37,196 nt of DNA from the NCBI GenBank assembly GCA_003164955.1, contig PLRW01000128.1, forward strand, positions 14,271 through 51,466. Direction: 5' to 3'. This DNA is from Actinomycetota bacterium. GTDB lineage: Bacteria > Actinomycetota > Actinomycetes > Streptosporangiales > Streptosporangiaceae. Below, one piece after another: positions 8,253 to 16,114 of this stretch (its first letter is position 1; every line of letters begins with the position of its first letter). Under the pieces are notes generated by a model that saw nothing but the letters and a program-made list of their open reading frames with translations, was not told where the DNA came from and made no database searches. The translations under genes were made by a program, and so were the position numbers.

Positions 8253-8387
8253 ATGAACCAGCACGTGACGCAGGGCATACGGGGTCCACTGGCTCGCATC
8301 GGCCGGCGCATCGCCGCGATCGTCGCCGAGTGCAACGACGCCCAGACCAGGGTGAGCAGCTTGCGGAACACCCCGGAGCATTTCTGA
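8253..8387 (+). CDS. Small protein of 44 residues with ideal ribosome site
   Basis: A small ORF starting ATG at 8253 and ending TGA at 8387. AAGGAGGAACG directly before the ATG is a near-perfect Shine-Dalgarno with correct spacing. The product is basic and amphipathic: a central segment (LARIGRRIAAIVAEC) followed by NDAQTRVSSLRNTPEHF. The ending resembles small actinobacterial proteins of unknown function, recalled from memory and not checked. It has one Cys and no signal peptide. A GC-rich perfect palindrome (8404-8417) just after the stop may help end transcription. It could be a membrane-associated regulatory peptide. Function is not inferred. Confidence 0.6.
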   Translation: MNQHVTQGIRGPLARIGRRIAAIVAECNDAQTRVSSLRNTPEHF

Positions 8388-9226
8388 CCCCGGGAGAACC
8401 GGCGCCCGGCGCCGGGCCGGAGTTCCGATCCGGATCCCGGGCCCGCGCCGGCACGAACCAGCCGCTAGCCGGCCGGGCCCACGCCCGGCCGGCTGGCGTG
8501 GATTTCCGCTGAGTCCGCCATACCTATGTCATCACGCGGTTTGGCGGCTGACCGTCTCCGTGGACTGAAGGAACTCATCGCCGGGCGCTACTGGTGGCGG
8601 CACACCCGGTGAGGCCAGTGGCGGCGACCACGAGTGCCCGCCTGATGGCGGCCCCGGACACGCGCAGTAGTGACCCGGAGGCTCGTTCTGATGACGCGCC
8701 GACCCTATGGGAGTACGGCGCTGATGGTGAGGACCCACCGGGCGACCCTAGCCGACCGGGGTCTCAATGGGGGAGCGGATGAGGAGCCGAAGGCGGCGGA
8801 CTTTCTAAGGTCCCATCCTTCGGCGATGTGCTCTTTGCGCCCTTTCCGGGTCTTTCATTCAATTGCGGCCAAACCATTCCGTTGCGCCCCTGCTACCCTG
8901 AAAAAAGGCCAGCCAGCCGAAGCCTCAAGTCACCCAGGCAAGATCACCAAACATCGAGGCTAGTGCAACCGCAGGCAACGGCGTATTCTTCTTTACGCAT
9001 TATAGAAAAGCTCGGTTGACCTGCGTCTATGACAGGCGGGGCGTGATGTGGTTGACCCATGATGGGGTAGCCGCGATGGGGGTGGCACTGAGCACGATTC
9101 TTCCGGATTCGCGACATATGCGGGCAAATTCTGGTGCTAATTAACGATAGGCAGACCGACCCTCCTTTTGCCTTCGCGGTCAGCGGCGCCGCAGGGCCCG
9201 GGTAAGACTCAACCGGGGACTATGTC
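8388..9226. other. Long gene-poor region upstream of the FIST operon
   Basis: About 840 nt without a convincing gene. ORFs such as 8526-8612 (28 codons, ends AGRYWWRHTR) and 8594-8782 (62 codons) lack ribosome sites and known motifs. From 8840 the DNA becomes clearly richer in A/T, with AAAAAA at 8903, TTATAGAAAA near 9001 and GCTAATTAACGATAG near 9136. This suggests that the promoter or a long leader RNA of the FIST/c-di-GMP operon lies here. I could not fit a known riboswitch. Confidence 0.5.
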
Positions 9227-10441
9227 ATGCGAACCGAAATGCTTACCTGGAGCCACGAACACGGCTGGTCCGGCCCGTTCCCCCCGGCCGTTCCCGGGCA
9301 CACCCTCGTCCTGGCGTTCGGCGAGTCGGCGCTCGTCGACGACCCGGCGCCGCTCGATGAGCTTGTCGCCGCCTATCCGGGCACTGCCGTCACCGGCTGC
9401 TCGGGGGCCGGCCAGTTCGCCAGCGTGCCCCGGCCCGTCCCAGGCCAAGGGGCTGCCCCGGGTGTCCGGCTCGACCCGGCCCCGCTCATCGTCACCGTCG
9501 TCACGTTCGATCAGGTCCGGGTCCGCATCGTGGCCGTGCGCCCTGGCTCGCGCACCTCACGGCAGGCCGGGCAGGAACTCGCCGAGCAGCGCCGGCCGGA
9601 CGATACCGCCCTGTTCGTCCTGTCGTCCGGCATCAACGTCAACGGCGACCAGCTCACCGAAGGCATCGTCGACGGCCTCGCCCGCACCCGGCCGGCCGGA
9701 GCACCTGCGCTGCCGGTGTCCGGCGGGCTCGCCGCAGGCGCCGACGGGTTCCTGCGCACCTGGGTGCTCGCCGGGAAGGCACCCCTGCCGACCGCTGTCG
9801 CCGGCGTCTTCCTGTCCGGCGATGCCCTGCAGGCCGGCTACGGCAGCGCGGTCGGCTGGGGGATCTTCGGCCCGGCCCGGCGAGTGACCCGCTCCGACGG
9901 CAACGTGCTTTACGAGGTGGACGGGAAGCCCGCGCTCGCGCTGTACAAGCGCTACCTCGGTGACCGCGCCGCCGGACTGCCGGCGACCGCGCTGCTGTTC
10001 CCGCTCGGGCTGCACACCGAGGACGGCGGCGAGAAGATCGTGCGGAGCATACTGGCCGTCGACGAGGCCGCGCAGTCGCTCACCTTCGCCGGCGACATCC
10101 CGCAGGGCAGCACCGTGGAGCTGATGCGGTCCACCAGGGACTGGCTGGTCGACGCGGCCGGCACCGCGGCGCAGAACGCGGCCGACGACGTCGCGCCGGC
10201 CGCCGGCCGGGGCGCCGGTAAGCCAGCGGAGTGGCTCGCCATCGCCGTCAGCTGCGTCGCGCGGCGGCTGGCCCTGGGCGAGCGGACCGAGGAGGAGCTT
10301 GACGCGGCGCTCGAAGGGCTCGCCTCCAACACCACCATGACCGGCTTCTACTCCTTCGGCGAGATCGCCCTGGCCTGCGGCGGCCGGACCCGGATGCACA
10401 ACCAGACGATGACCGTGACCGTGCTCGGGGAACGCCAGTGA
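9227..10441 (+). CDS. FIST-domain sensory protein (FIST_N and FIST_C)
   Basis: A 404-residue cytosolic protein with the two-part FIST architecture: an N-terminal ligand-sensing half (GHTLVLAFGESALVDDPAP; TAVTGCSGAG; VTVVTFDQVRVRIVAVRPGS) and a C-terminal half (NVLYEVDGKPALALYKRYLGD; MTGFYSFGEIALACGG). FIST proteins are thought to sense small ligands, probably amino acids, and usually feed two-component or c-di-GMP signalling. The next gene overlaps by 4 nt (GTGA) and encodes a PAS-GGDEF-EAL protein, so the pair is translationally coupled and probably one sensory module. The ATG at 9227 is preceded by CCGGGGA with about 7 nt spacing. The protein has no transmembrane segment. Confidence 0.88.
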   Translation: MRTEMLTWSHEHGWSGPFPPAVPGHTLVLAFGESALVDDPAPLDELVAAYPGTAVTGCSGAGQFASVPRPVPGQGAAPGVRLDPAPLIVTVVTFDQVRVRIVAVRPGSRTSRQAGQELAEQRRPDDTALFVLSSGINVNGDQLTEGIVDGLARTRPAGAPALPVSGGLAAGADGFLRTWVLAGKAPLPTAVAGVFLSGDALQAGYGSAVGWGIFGPARRVTRSDGNVLYEVDGKPALALYKRYLGDRAAGLPATALLFPLGLHTEDGGEKIVRSILAVDEAAQSLTFAGDIPQGSTVELMRSTRDWLVDAAGTAAQNAADDVAPAAGRGAGKPAEWLAIAVSCVARRLALGERTEEELDAALEGLASNTTMTGFYSFGEIALACGGRTRMHNQTMTVTVLGERQ

Positions 10442-12453
10442 CCGGCCGCCACGCCGCGCCGCCCTCCGCCCCGGCTGGGCCCGGCGCCATCCCGCCCGTG
10501 CAGGCGGCCGACGGCCTGCATCCGCTGCTGCTCCGGCAGCTGGCCCGGCTCGGCCTCACCGCGGACCATCCTCCGGAACCCGGCCCAGACGCCGGCTTCG
10601 GCGCCCAGCAGTGGCGCGAGCTGCTCACCCGGATCAGCGTCGCCTACACCGACGCGGACAACGACCGGTACACCCTCGAACGGTCCATCGACGTGTCCGG
10701 TTGCGAAATGGCCGAACTGTACGAGAAGCTGCGCACCCGGGAGGCGTTCACCCGCGCGATCGTCGAAAGCGCCGGCGACGCGCTCATCACCACCGACGAG
10801 ACCGGCGTGCTCACGTCCTTCAACCCGGCCGCCGAGCGGCTGTTCGGCTGGACCGCCGACGAGGCGTGCGGGCAGAGCTCCGGCGTTCTGCTCCCGGATG
10901 GTGAGCGGCAGCGGCTGGAAGCCATCGTCGGCGAGCGGCTCGCCGGCGGCACGCACGCCGAGCTGTCGCTGGAGCTGACCGCCCGGCACCGGGACGGCAC
11001 CAGGCTGTACCTGCTGACGTCCGTCAGCGTCTGGGCGGCCGATACCGGCCTGTTCACGACCATCGTCGCCCGGGACATCTCGGCGCAGAAGACGTTCCAA
11101 GAGCGGCTGCGCTACCAGGCCGGACATGACGCGCTGACCGGACTGCCGAACCGGGCCCGGTTCCACGAGCTGCTCGACGCCGAGCTGGCCCGCGCCCGCG
11201 GGATCGGCGCTGACATTGCGCTGCTGTTCTGCGACCTGGACCGGTTCAAGCTGATCAATGACAGCCTCGGGCACGACGTCGGCGACGCCGTCCTGGTGAA
11301 CGCGGCTGACCGGTTCCGGGCCGCGATCCGCCCCGGCGACCTGGTGGCCCGGCTGTCCGGAGACGAGTTCGTCATCCTGTGCCCGGGCATCATGGGCACG
11401 ACCGAGGCCCGGCTGATCGGCGAGTCGATCGTCGCCGCGTTCTCCGTCCCGTTCCATCTCGGCGAGTACGACGTGGTGGTGTCCGTGTCCGTCGGCGTCG
11501 TCACCAGCGACACGTCGGCCTCCGGCGAGGAATTGCTCCGCAAGAGCGACCTCGCTATGTACAGCGCGAAACGCGGCGGCCGTGCCCGGGTCCACGTGTA
11601 CGAGGCCGACATGGTCTCCACCGTCACCACCCGGATGGAGATCGAGAACGGCCTGCGTGCCGCGCTGCGCGACGGCGGCCTCCTGCTGCATTACCAGCCG
11701 ATCGTGTCCACCGGCGACGGGGTCGTCCGCAAGGTCGAAGCGCTGGTCCGCTGGGACCGCCCGGGGCACGGCGTGGTCCTCCCGGCGACCTTCCTCCCGG
11801 TAGCTGACGAGGCCGGTCTGGCACCCGCCGTCGACCGATGGGTCCTCGAGACGGCATGCGGCGAGGCGGCCAGCTGGCCGCACGACGTGACCGTGTCGGT
11901 GAACCTGTCCGATCGGCTGCTGTCCCAGCCGGGCGTCGTCGACCTGGTCACCGGCGTGCTGGAGCGCACCGGGCTGAGGGCGCAGCGGCTCGGGATCGAG
12001 GTGACGGAACACCTGCTCGGCGCCGATATGCCCCAGGCGGTAGGCGCGCTGCGCCAGCTGCAGTCCCTCGGCGTCGGCGTGTACCTGGACGACTTCGGCA
12101 CCGAGTACTCCTCGCTGGCCCGGCTTCGGCAGCTCGACTTCGACGTGCTGAAGATCGACCGGTCGTTCGTCATGGACCTCGCCGACCCGTCGTCGCGGAT
12201 CATCGTCGCGTCCGTCATCAGGATGGCCCGCGCCCTCGGGCTGGAGACGGTCGCCGAGGGCGTGGATACGCAGGAACAGTACGACACGCTGGCCGAGCTA
12301 GGCTGCGATGCGATCCAGGGTTACCTGCTGGCCGAGCCGCTGCCGGCCGATGTCCTGCGCGGCCACCTCGGCCGCCAGGGGCCCGCCGGGCACTGCCCGC
12401 GGGCCGCACCCGGGAACGACCACCACCGGGGGAAGTCCACTTCCGGATGCTGA
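10438..12453 (+). CDS. PAS-GGDEF-EAL cyclic-di-GMP enzyme
   Basis: A 671-residue soluble protein with a Pro/Ala-rich N-terminus, a PAS domain at about 105-220 (AIVESAGDALITTDETGVLTSF, ending ARDISAQKT), a GGDEF domain at about 225-385 and an EAL domain at about 405-650. The diguanylate-cyclase motif reads SGDEF, a substitution often compatible with activity, with upstream DLDRFKLINDSLGH intact. The EAL domain keeps KVEALVRW, EVTEH and DDFGTEYSSLARL (usually DDFGTGYSSL), plus KIDRSFV, so phosphodiesterase activity is plausible. It probably makes or breaks c-di-GMP under control of the coupled FIST protein. The GTG start overlaps the FIST stop codon. The last 30 residues are a disordered tail. 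Confidence 0.93.
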   Translation: MTGRHAAPPSAPAGPGAIPPVQAADGLHPLLLRQLARLGLTADHPPEPGPDAGFGAQQWRELLTRISVAYTDADNDRYTLERSIDVSGCEMAELYEKLRTREAFTRAIVESAGDALITTDETGVLTSFNPAAERLFGWTADEACGQSSGVLLPDGERQRLEAIVGERLAGGTHAELSLELTARHRDGTRLYLLTSVSVWAADTGLFTTIVARDISAQKTFQERLRYQAGHDALTGLPNRARFHELLDAELARARGIGADIALLFCDLDRFKLINDSLGHDVGDAVLVNAADRFRAAIRPGDLVARLSGDEFVILCPGIMGTTEARLIGESIVAAFSVPFHLGEYDVVVSVSVGVVTSDTSASGEELLRKSDLAMYSAKRGGRARVHVYEADMVSTVTTRMEIENGLRAALRDGGLLLHYQPIVSTGDGVVRKVEALVRWDRPGHGVVLPATFLPVADEAGLAPAVDRWVLETACGEAASWPHDVTVSVNLSDRLLSQPGVVDLVTGVLERTGLRAQRLGIEVTEHLLGADMPQAVGALRQLQSLGVGVYLDDFGTEYSSLARLRQLDFDVLKIDRSFVMDLADPSSRIIVASVIRMARALGLETVAEGVDTQEQYDTLAELGCDAIQGYLLAEPLPADVLRGHLGRQGPAGHCPRAAPGNDHHRGKSTSGC

Positions 12454-12573
12454 CGATGACTGGCGGCGCACGGTATCTGATCAGCCAATCCGGCTCGACC
12501 ACGGCCGGTCCTGGCGTCGGTGGCGAAACAGGTGATGCGGTGCCCGTCTCCAGGTGTCGTCGCCAACGGTAGC

Positions 12574-12579
12574 TAGGAT
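12574..12579 (+). promoter_or_regulatory. Leaderless -10 box (TAGGAT) of the second VOC gene
   Basis: TAGGAT fits TANNNT and ends 6 nt before the GTG at 12586. No ribosome site is present in between. Confidence 0.55.
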
Positions 12580-12585
12580 CGGGAC

Positions 12586-12936
12586 GTGATTAACGGCGTG
12601 CACGCGATCGTGTTCTCCCCCGAAGCGGAGAAGGTCCGCGCGTTCTTCGCCGACGTACTGGGCCTGCCGTCGGTAGACGCGGGCCGGGGCTGGCTCATCT
12701 TCGCCCTGCCCCCGGCCGAGCTGGCCGTCCATCCGGCCGACGGGGACAGCCGCCACGAGCTCTACCTGATGTGCGACGACATCGCGGCCACGCTCACTGA
12801 GTTGCGGGGCAAAGGGGTGGAGATCGCGCGGGAGCCCTCCGACCAGGGCTGGGGGCTACTGGCCGCCATCCGCATGCCGGACGGCGGGGAGCTTCCCATC
12901 TACGAGCCCCGCCACCCCTCGCCTCATCCCACCTGA
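12586..12936 (+). CDS. VOC-fold protein (glyoxalase-like)
   Basis: A 116-residue single-module vicinal-oxygen-chelate protein. The opening [26 protein letters not shown] gives the first strand and helix. [24 protein letters not shown] is the second repeat of the fold, and the closing strand [21 protein letters not shown] is typical of glyoxalase-like proteins. Residues His6, Glu63 and Glu107 are candidates for metal ligands, by analogy only. The substrate is unknown. It follows the c-di-GMP gene by 130 nt but has its own leaderless-type promoter, so it is likely expressed on its own. Confidence 0.82.
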   Translation: MINGVHAIVFSPEAEKVRAFFADVLGLPSVDAGRGWLIFALPPAELAVHPADGDSRHELYLMCDDIAATLTELRGKGVEIAREPSDQGWGLLAAIRMPDGGELPIYEPRHPSPHPT

Positions 12937-12959
12937 CCAGCCAGGTCCCGGGCTGGGCT

Positions 12960-13070
12960 TCAGCCGAGCCGCCCGCCGCGCTCCAGGGCGGCGATCTGGT
13001 CGAGGCGCTGCTGGTGCTGACCGCCCTTGAACGGGGTCGCCATCCACGGCTCGGTGATCATCTCGGCCAG
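12960..13070 (-). pseudogene. RpiB/LacAB isomerase C-terminal stump
   Basis: On the minus strand a stretch ending with TGA at 12960-12962 reads [18 protein letters not shown] and then [13 protein letters not shown]. This is the typical C-terminus of RpiB/LacAB sugar-phosphate isomerases (compare TPFxGGRHxRRxxKIAALE in the family). There is no start codon and the rest of the enzyme is missing, with homology breaking off near 13070. It is best read as the 3' end of a gene whose 5' part was deleted. Confidence 0.55.
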
Positions 13071-13079
13071 CGCGGGTGC

Positions 13080-13210
13080 GACGATACCCGCCGGCGGAAC
13101 TCGTTACTCACCGGTTCGGGCTCAGCCAGGTTGACCGGGCCATCCGTGCGATCGGCGGCGAAGCCGGGGAAGATGTGGTGCACGTGCCGCTCATGCCCTG
13201 GGAGGAATGA
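13080..13210 (+). pseudogene. Zinc-type (MDR) dehydrogenase C-terminal stump
   Basis: The plus-strand frame ending TGA at 13208-13210 reads [20 protein letters not shown] and then [22 protein letters not shown]. The motif ELVTHRFxLxxVDxA is the usual ending of medium-chain zinc-dependent alcohol dehydrogenases. The catalytic and Rossmann parts are absent. Its left edge meets the RpiB stump of the other strand, as expected if one deletion removed the 5' ends and shared promoter of two divergent genes. Its stop lies 1 nt before the aldolase start. Confidence 0.55.
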
Positions 13211-13211
13211 A

Positions 13212-13922
13212 GTGCCGACCGTCGTCCGCAACATCCGGCGCGCCGACGCCGAGACCGCCGGCGCGTTCGCCGGTTTCGGCGTGGCTACCACGCACGAGGC
13301 GCAGGGCCGGACCGGCCTGCTCGCGCCGTATATGACCCCGATCTACCCGGGCGCGCAGATCTCCGGGACCGCCGTGACGGTCAGCGTGCCGCCCGGCGAC
13401 AACTGGACGATCCACGTGGCCGTCGAGCAGTGCCAGGACGGCGATGTGCTCGTGGTGGCGCCGACGTCCCGCTGCGACGACGGCTACTTCGGCGAACTGC
13501 TCGCCACCGCGCTGCAGGCGCGCGGCATCCGGGGCCTGGTCATCGAAGCGGGCTGCCGTGACGTCCGCGGGCTGACCGACATGCGGTTCCCGGTCTGGTC
13601 CCGGTGCGTGTCGGCCGCGGGGACGGTCAAGGAGGTCCTCGGCGACGTCAACCGGCCCCTGGTCTGCGCCGGCCAGCTGATCCGGCCCGGCGACGTGATC
13701 GTGGCCGACGACGACGGGGTGGCCGTGGTCGCCCGGCACGACGCCGCGGACGTGCTGGAGGCGTGCCGGGCCCGGACGGACAAGGAAGCGGCCGCCCGTA
13801 AGCGTTACGCGGCCGGCGAGCTCAGCCTCGACGTGAACGCCATGCGCGAGCGCCTGGCCGAGCGCGGCCTGACCTACGTCGACGCCCCCGCGGACGCCGC
13901 CCGGCCCGGGGACGCTGGATGA
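13212..13922 (+). CDS. ligK: 4-carboxy-4-hydroxy-2-oxoadipate aldolase, RraA family
   Basis: A 236-residue RraA-fold protein. In the protocatechuate 4,5-cleavage and gallate pathways this family cleaves 4-carboxy-4-hydroxy-2-oxoadipate to pyruvate and oxaloacetate. Visible motifs are [20 protein letters not shown], the family core [28 protein letters not shown] with the Arg-Asp pair at the active site, and [18 protein letters not shown] at 13212 is chosen because GGGAGGA lies 5 nt upstream; the frame stays open further back through a dehydrogenase stump. It overlaps the hydratase gene by 4 nt (ATGA). The pairing with LigJ makes the aldolase assignment stronger than for an isolated RraA protein, which could be a plain regulator-like RraA. 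Confidence 0.85.
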   Translation: MPTVVRNIRRADAETAGAFAGFGVATTHEAQGRTGLLAPYMTPIYPGAQISGTAVTVSVPPGDNWTIHVAVEQCQDGDVLVVAPTSRCDDGYFGELLATALQARGIRGLVIEAGCRDVRGLTDMRFPVWSRCVSAAGTVKEVLGDVNRPLVCAGQLIRPGDVIVADDDGVAVVARHDAADVLEACRARTDKEAAARKRYAAGELSLDVNAMRERLAERGLTYVDAPADAARPGDAG

Positions 13923-14959
13923 TCATCGACTGCCACGGGCACTTCACGACGGCGCCCGCGCCGCATCGGCAATTCCGCCAGGCCCAGCTCGGCCGCCTCA
14001 CCGACCTGGCCGCCGGAAAGGAGAACGCCCTCCCCGAGCCCGTCCCGGCCAAGATCACCGACGACGAGATCCGCGAGAGTGTGGAGGCCAACCAGCTGAG
14101 GCTGCTGCGCGAGCGCGGCACCGACCTGACCATCTTCTCGCCCCAGGCGTCGAGGATGGAGCACCACGTCACCGACCCGGCCACGGCCCGGTCCTGGGCG
14201 CGCGCCTGCAACGACCTGATCCACCGCGTGAGCCGCCTCTTCCCGCGGAACTTCGCCGGCGTGGCCCAGCTGCCCCAGGTGCCCGGCGGCCCCCTCGACG
14301 GCTGCGTGGCCGAGCTGGACCGGTGCGTGACCGAGCTCGGATTCGTCGGCTGCAACCTGAACCCGGACCCATCCGGCGGCTACTGGACCTCGCCGCCGAT
14401 GACGGACGAGTACTGGTTCCCGCTGTACGAGAAGATGACCGAGCTCGACGTACCGGCCACGATCCACGTGTCCACGTCGTGCAACCCGGCGGTCCACACC
14501 CTCGGCGCGCACTACCTCAACGCGGACACGACCGTGTTCATGCAGTTCGTCCAGGGGGACCTGTTCGGGCGGTTCCCGGATCTGCGGTTCGTCATCCCGC
14601 ACGGCGGCGGCGCGGTGCCGTACCACTGGGGGCGTTTTCACGGCCTGGCCGAGCGGATGGGGCGCCCGCCGCTGGCCGGCCACGTCATGCGGAACGTCTT
14701 CTTCGACACCTGCGTCTACCATCAGCCGGGCATCGACCTGCTGGCCGGCGTCATCGGCCCGGACAACATCCTGTTCGCCTCCGAGATGCTCGGCGCGGTC
14801 CGCGGGATCAATCCGGACAACGGCTTCGCCTGGGACGACACCAAAAAGTACGTCGACAAGCTGGGCCTGAGCGAGACGGACCGCCGTAAGGTCTTCGAGC
14901 TCAACGCCCGGCGCGTCTACCCGCGCCTCCCGCCGGCCCCGGAGGACGACGATGCCTGA
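13919..14959 (+). CDS. ligJ: 4-oxalomesaconate hydratase (amidohydrolase family)
   Basis: A 346-residue amidohydrolase-2 family protein. The start MIIDCHGHF gives the metal-binding DxHxH-type motif (Asp4, His6, His8). Internal blocks closely match the LigJ hydratase of Sphingobium as I remember it: [69 protein letters not shown] and [15 protein letters not shown]. The enzyme hydrates 4-oxalomesaconate to 4-carboxy-4-hydroxy-2-oxoadipate, the substrate of the aldolase encoded just before. The ATG overlaps the upstream TGA, so the pair is coupled. Ring-cleavage and transport genes for the pathway are not in the window. Confidence 0.88.
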   Translation: MIIDCHGHFTTAPAPHRQFRQAQLGRLTDLAAGKENALPEPVPAKITDDEIRESVEANQLRLLRERGTDLTIFSPQASRMEHHVTDPATARSWARACNDLIHRVSRLFPRNFAGVAQLPQVPGGPLDGCVAELDRCVTELGFVGCNLNPDPSGGYWTSPPMTDEYWFPLYEKMTELDVPATIHVSTSCNPAVHTLGAHYLNADTTVFMQFVQGDLFGRFPDLRFVIPHGGGAVPYHWGRFHGLAERMGRPPLAGHVMRNVFFDTCVYHQPGIDLLAGVIGPDNILFASEMLGAVRGINPDNGFAWDDTKKYVDKLGLSETDRRKVFELNARRVYPRLPPAPEDDDA

Positions 14960-15026
14960 CCAGAGCCAGATCCCCGAGCGGCGTGACGCCACGGCCCGGG
15001 CGTGCCGCATCCTGGCCATGGAGGGG
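14952..15026 (+). pseudogene. Class II aldolase N-terminal stump
   Basis: An ATG at 14952 overlaps the end of the hydratase gene and opens [20 protein letters not shown] followed by LAMEG. The pattern RDATxxACRILAMEG is the usual beginning of class II aldolase/adducin-family enzymes. After about 25 codons the similarity stops, and the frame (open to 15173) runs into the promoter and start of the DUF72 gene. The catalytic His residues are absent. This is most simply a gene cut by a deletion. Confidence 0.5.
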
Positions 15027-15112
15027 GTGGTCGAGCCGAGTGCGAGGGCCTCTGACCAGGCCCGACGGAGCGTGCCCGGCGCCCGCGTCCCTGGTCCCGT
15101 ACCGGCCGCGTT

Positions 15113-15118
15113 TACCCT
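15113..15118 (+). promoter_or_regulatory. Leaderless -10 box (TACCCT) of the DUF72 gene
   Basis: TACCCT fits TANNNT and ends 6 nt before the ATG at 15125. No Shine-Dalgarno sequence is present. Confidence 0.5.
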
Positions 15119-15124
15119 GCTGGT

Positions 15125-16009
15125 ATGGCTGATATCCGGGTCGGCACGGCCTCGTGGACGGACAGGACGCTGATCGAGTCGGGGTGGTACCCGCCGGAGG
15201 CGAACAACCCCGAAAAGCGCCTCCGCTACTACACCCGCCAGTTCCCGCTGGTGGAGGTGGACTCCACCTATTACGCGCTGCCCGCCGAACAGACCGCGGC
15301 GGCGTGGGCGCACCGATCGCCCAAGGGCTTCACGTTCAACATCAAGTCGTTCGGCCTGTTCACCCAGCACCCCACGCGGGTGGCCGCGCTGCCCAAGGAC
15401 CTGCGGCCCGCGGTAGAGAAGGCCGCCGGCGGCAAGCCCAACGTCTACCTCAAGGACGTCGACCCCGAGGTCACCAACGAGGCCTGGGAGCGTTTCCTGG
15501 CCGCGCTGGAGCCGCTACGGCTGACCGGGCGGCTCGGCGCGATCCTGTTCCAGTTCCCGCAGTGGTTCGTGATCGGGCGCGCCCGTAAGGAGTACATCCT
15601 CACGCTCGCCGAGCGGGTCGCGCCGCGCCAGGTCTGCATCGAGTTCCGCAACAAGACCTGGATGAGCGAGGACAACCGCGCCGGCACGCTGAAGTTTCTC
15701 ACCGACCACCAGTTGCCGTACGTCTGCGTGGACGAGCCGCAGGGGTACCCCAGCTCCGTTCCGCCGGTGGTGGCCGCCACCGCGCCCCTGGCCGTGGTCC
15801 GCATGCACGGGCGTTCGGAGAAGTGGGACAGTCACGACATCCAGGAGAAGTTCCGCTACCGGTATCCGGAGCAGGAACTGAAGGAATGGGCGCCCAAGGT
15901 CCGCAAGCTCGCCCGGGATGCGGACGTCACGCACGTCCTTTTCAACAACTGCTACGCCGACGACGCCCAGGTCAACGCGCGCCAGCTGGCTGATCTCCTG
16001 ATCTCCTGA
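15125..16009 (+). CDS. DUF72 family protein (TIM-barrel, YecE-like)
   Basis: A 294-residue cytosolic DUF72/YecE-like protein. Family blocks are in order: IRVGTASWTDRTLIESGWYPP at the N-terminus, LVEVDSTYYALP, FTFNIKSFGLFTQHPT, LGAILFQFPQWF, CIEFRNKTWM, VCVDEPQG, VVRMHGRSEKWD and a closing NNCYADDAQVNARQLADLL. The biochemical role of the family is not settled. The gene has its own leaderless-type promoter and follows the truncated aldolase. Its stop codon lies inside an 8-bp tandem repeat. It converges on the MetE-like gene. Confidence 0.85.
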   Translation: MADIRVGTASWTDRTLIESGWYPPEANNPEKRLRYYTRQFPLVEVDSTYYALPAEQTAAAWAHRSPKGFTFNIKSFGLFTQHPTRVAALPKDLRPAVEKAAGGKPNVYLKDVDPEVTNEAWERFLAALEPLRLTGRLGAILFQFPQWFVIGRARKEYILTLAERVAPRQVCIEFRNKTWMSEDNRAGTLKFLTDHQLPYVCVDEPQGYPSSVPPVVAATAPLAVVRMHGRSEKWDSHDIQEKFRYRYPEQELKEWAPKVRKLARDADVTHVLFNNCYADDAQVNARQLADLLIS

Positions 16010-16017
16010 TCTCCTGA
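15991..16017. repeat. 8-bp tandem repeat across the DUF72 stop codon
   Basis: Three copies of TGATCTCC (15991-16014) are followed by TGA. The stop codon in use is the first triplet of copy 3. Because 8 is not a multiple of 3, a TGA appears in every frame, so copy-number change would alter the last residues but still stop translation. Confidence 0.9.
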
Positions 16018-16075
16018 CCGCCGTAGCCGCCGCGGGTGACCGTTGATCCGGAACGGACTCGGGCGATCGGTGTCC

Positions 16076-16114
16076 CCGTTTACGGCCAGAGGCGCCCGCC
16101 GTTTACGGCCAGAG
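16076..16114. repeat. 16-bp direct repeat at the end of the MetE-like gene
   Basis: CCGTTTACGGCCAGAG occurs at 16076-16091 and 16099-16114, 7 bp apart. The second copy contains the gene's stop codon (TTA on the plus strand, 16103-16105), so the gene end is duplicated. Confidence 0.85.

Noticed and set aside
8526..8782. Short plus-strand ORFs of 28 and 62 codons downstream of the 44-codon gene.
   Set aside because: No ribosome sites, mutual overlap and no motifs; they are not distinguishable from chance frames.
8890..9226. Possible c-di-GMP riboswitch in front of the FIST/GGDEF-EAL operon.
   Set aside because: CACCCAGGCAAG near 8931 weakly recalls the GEMM motif, but the conserved receptor and pairing elements could not be found. 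A covariance-model search would decide.
10348..12012. A 554-codon minus-strand frame opposite the GGDEF-EAL gene.
   Set aside because: It is the mirror frame of a well-conserved gene and shows no domain features.
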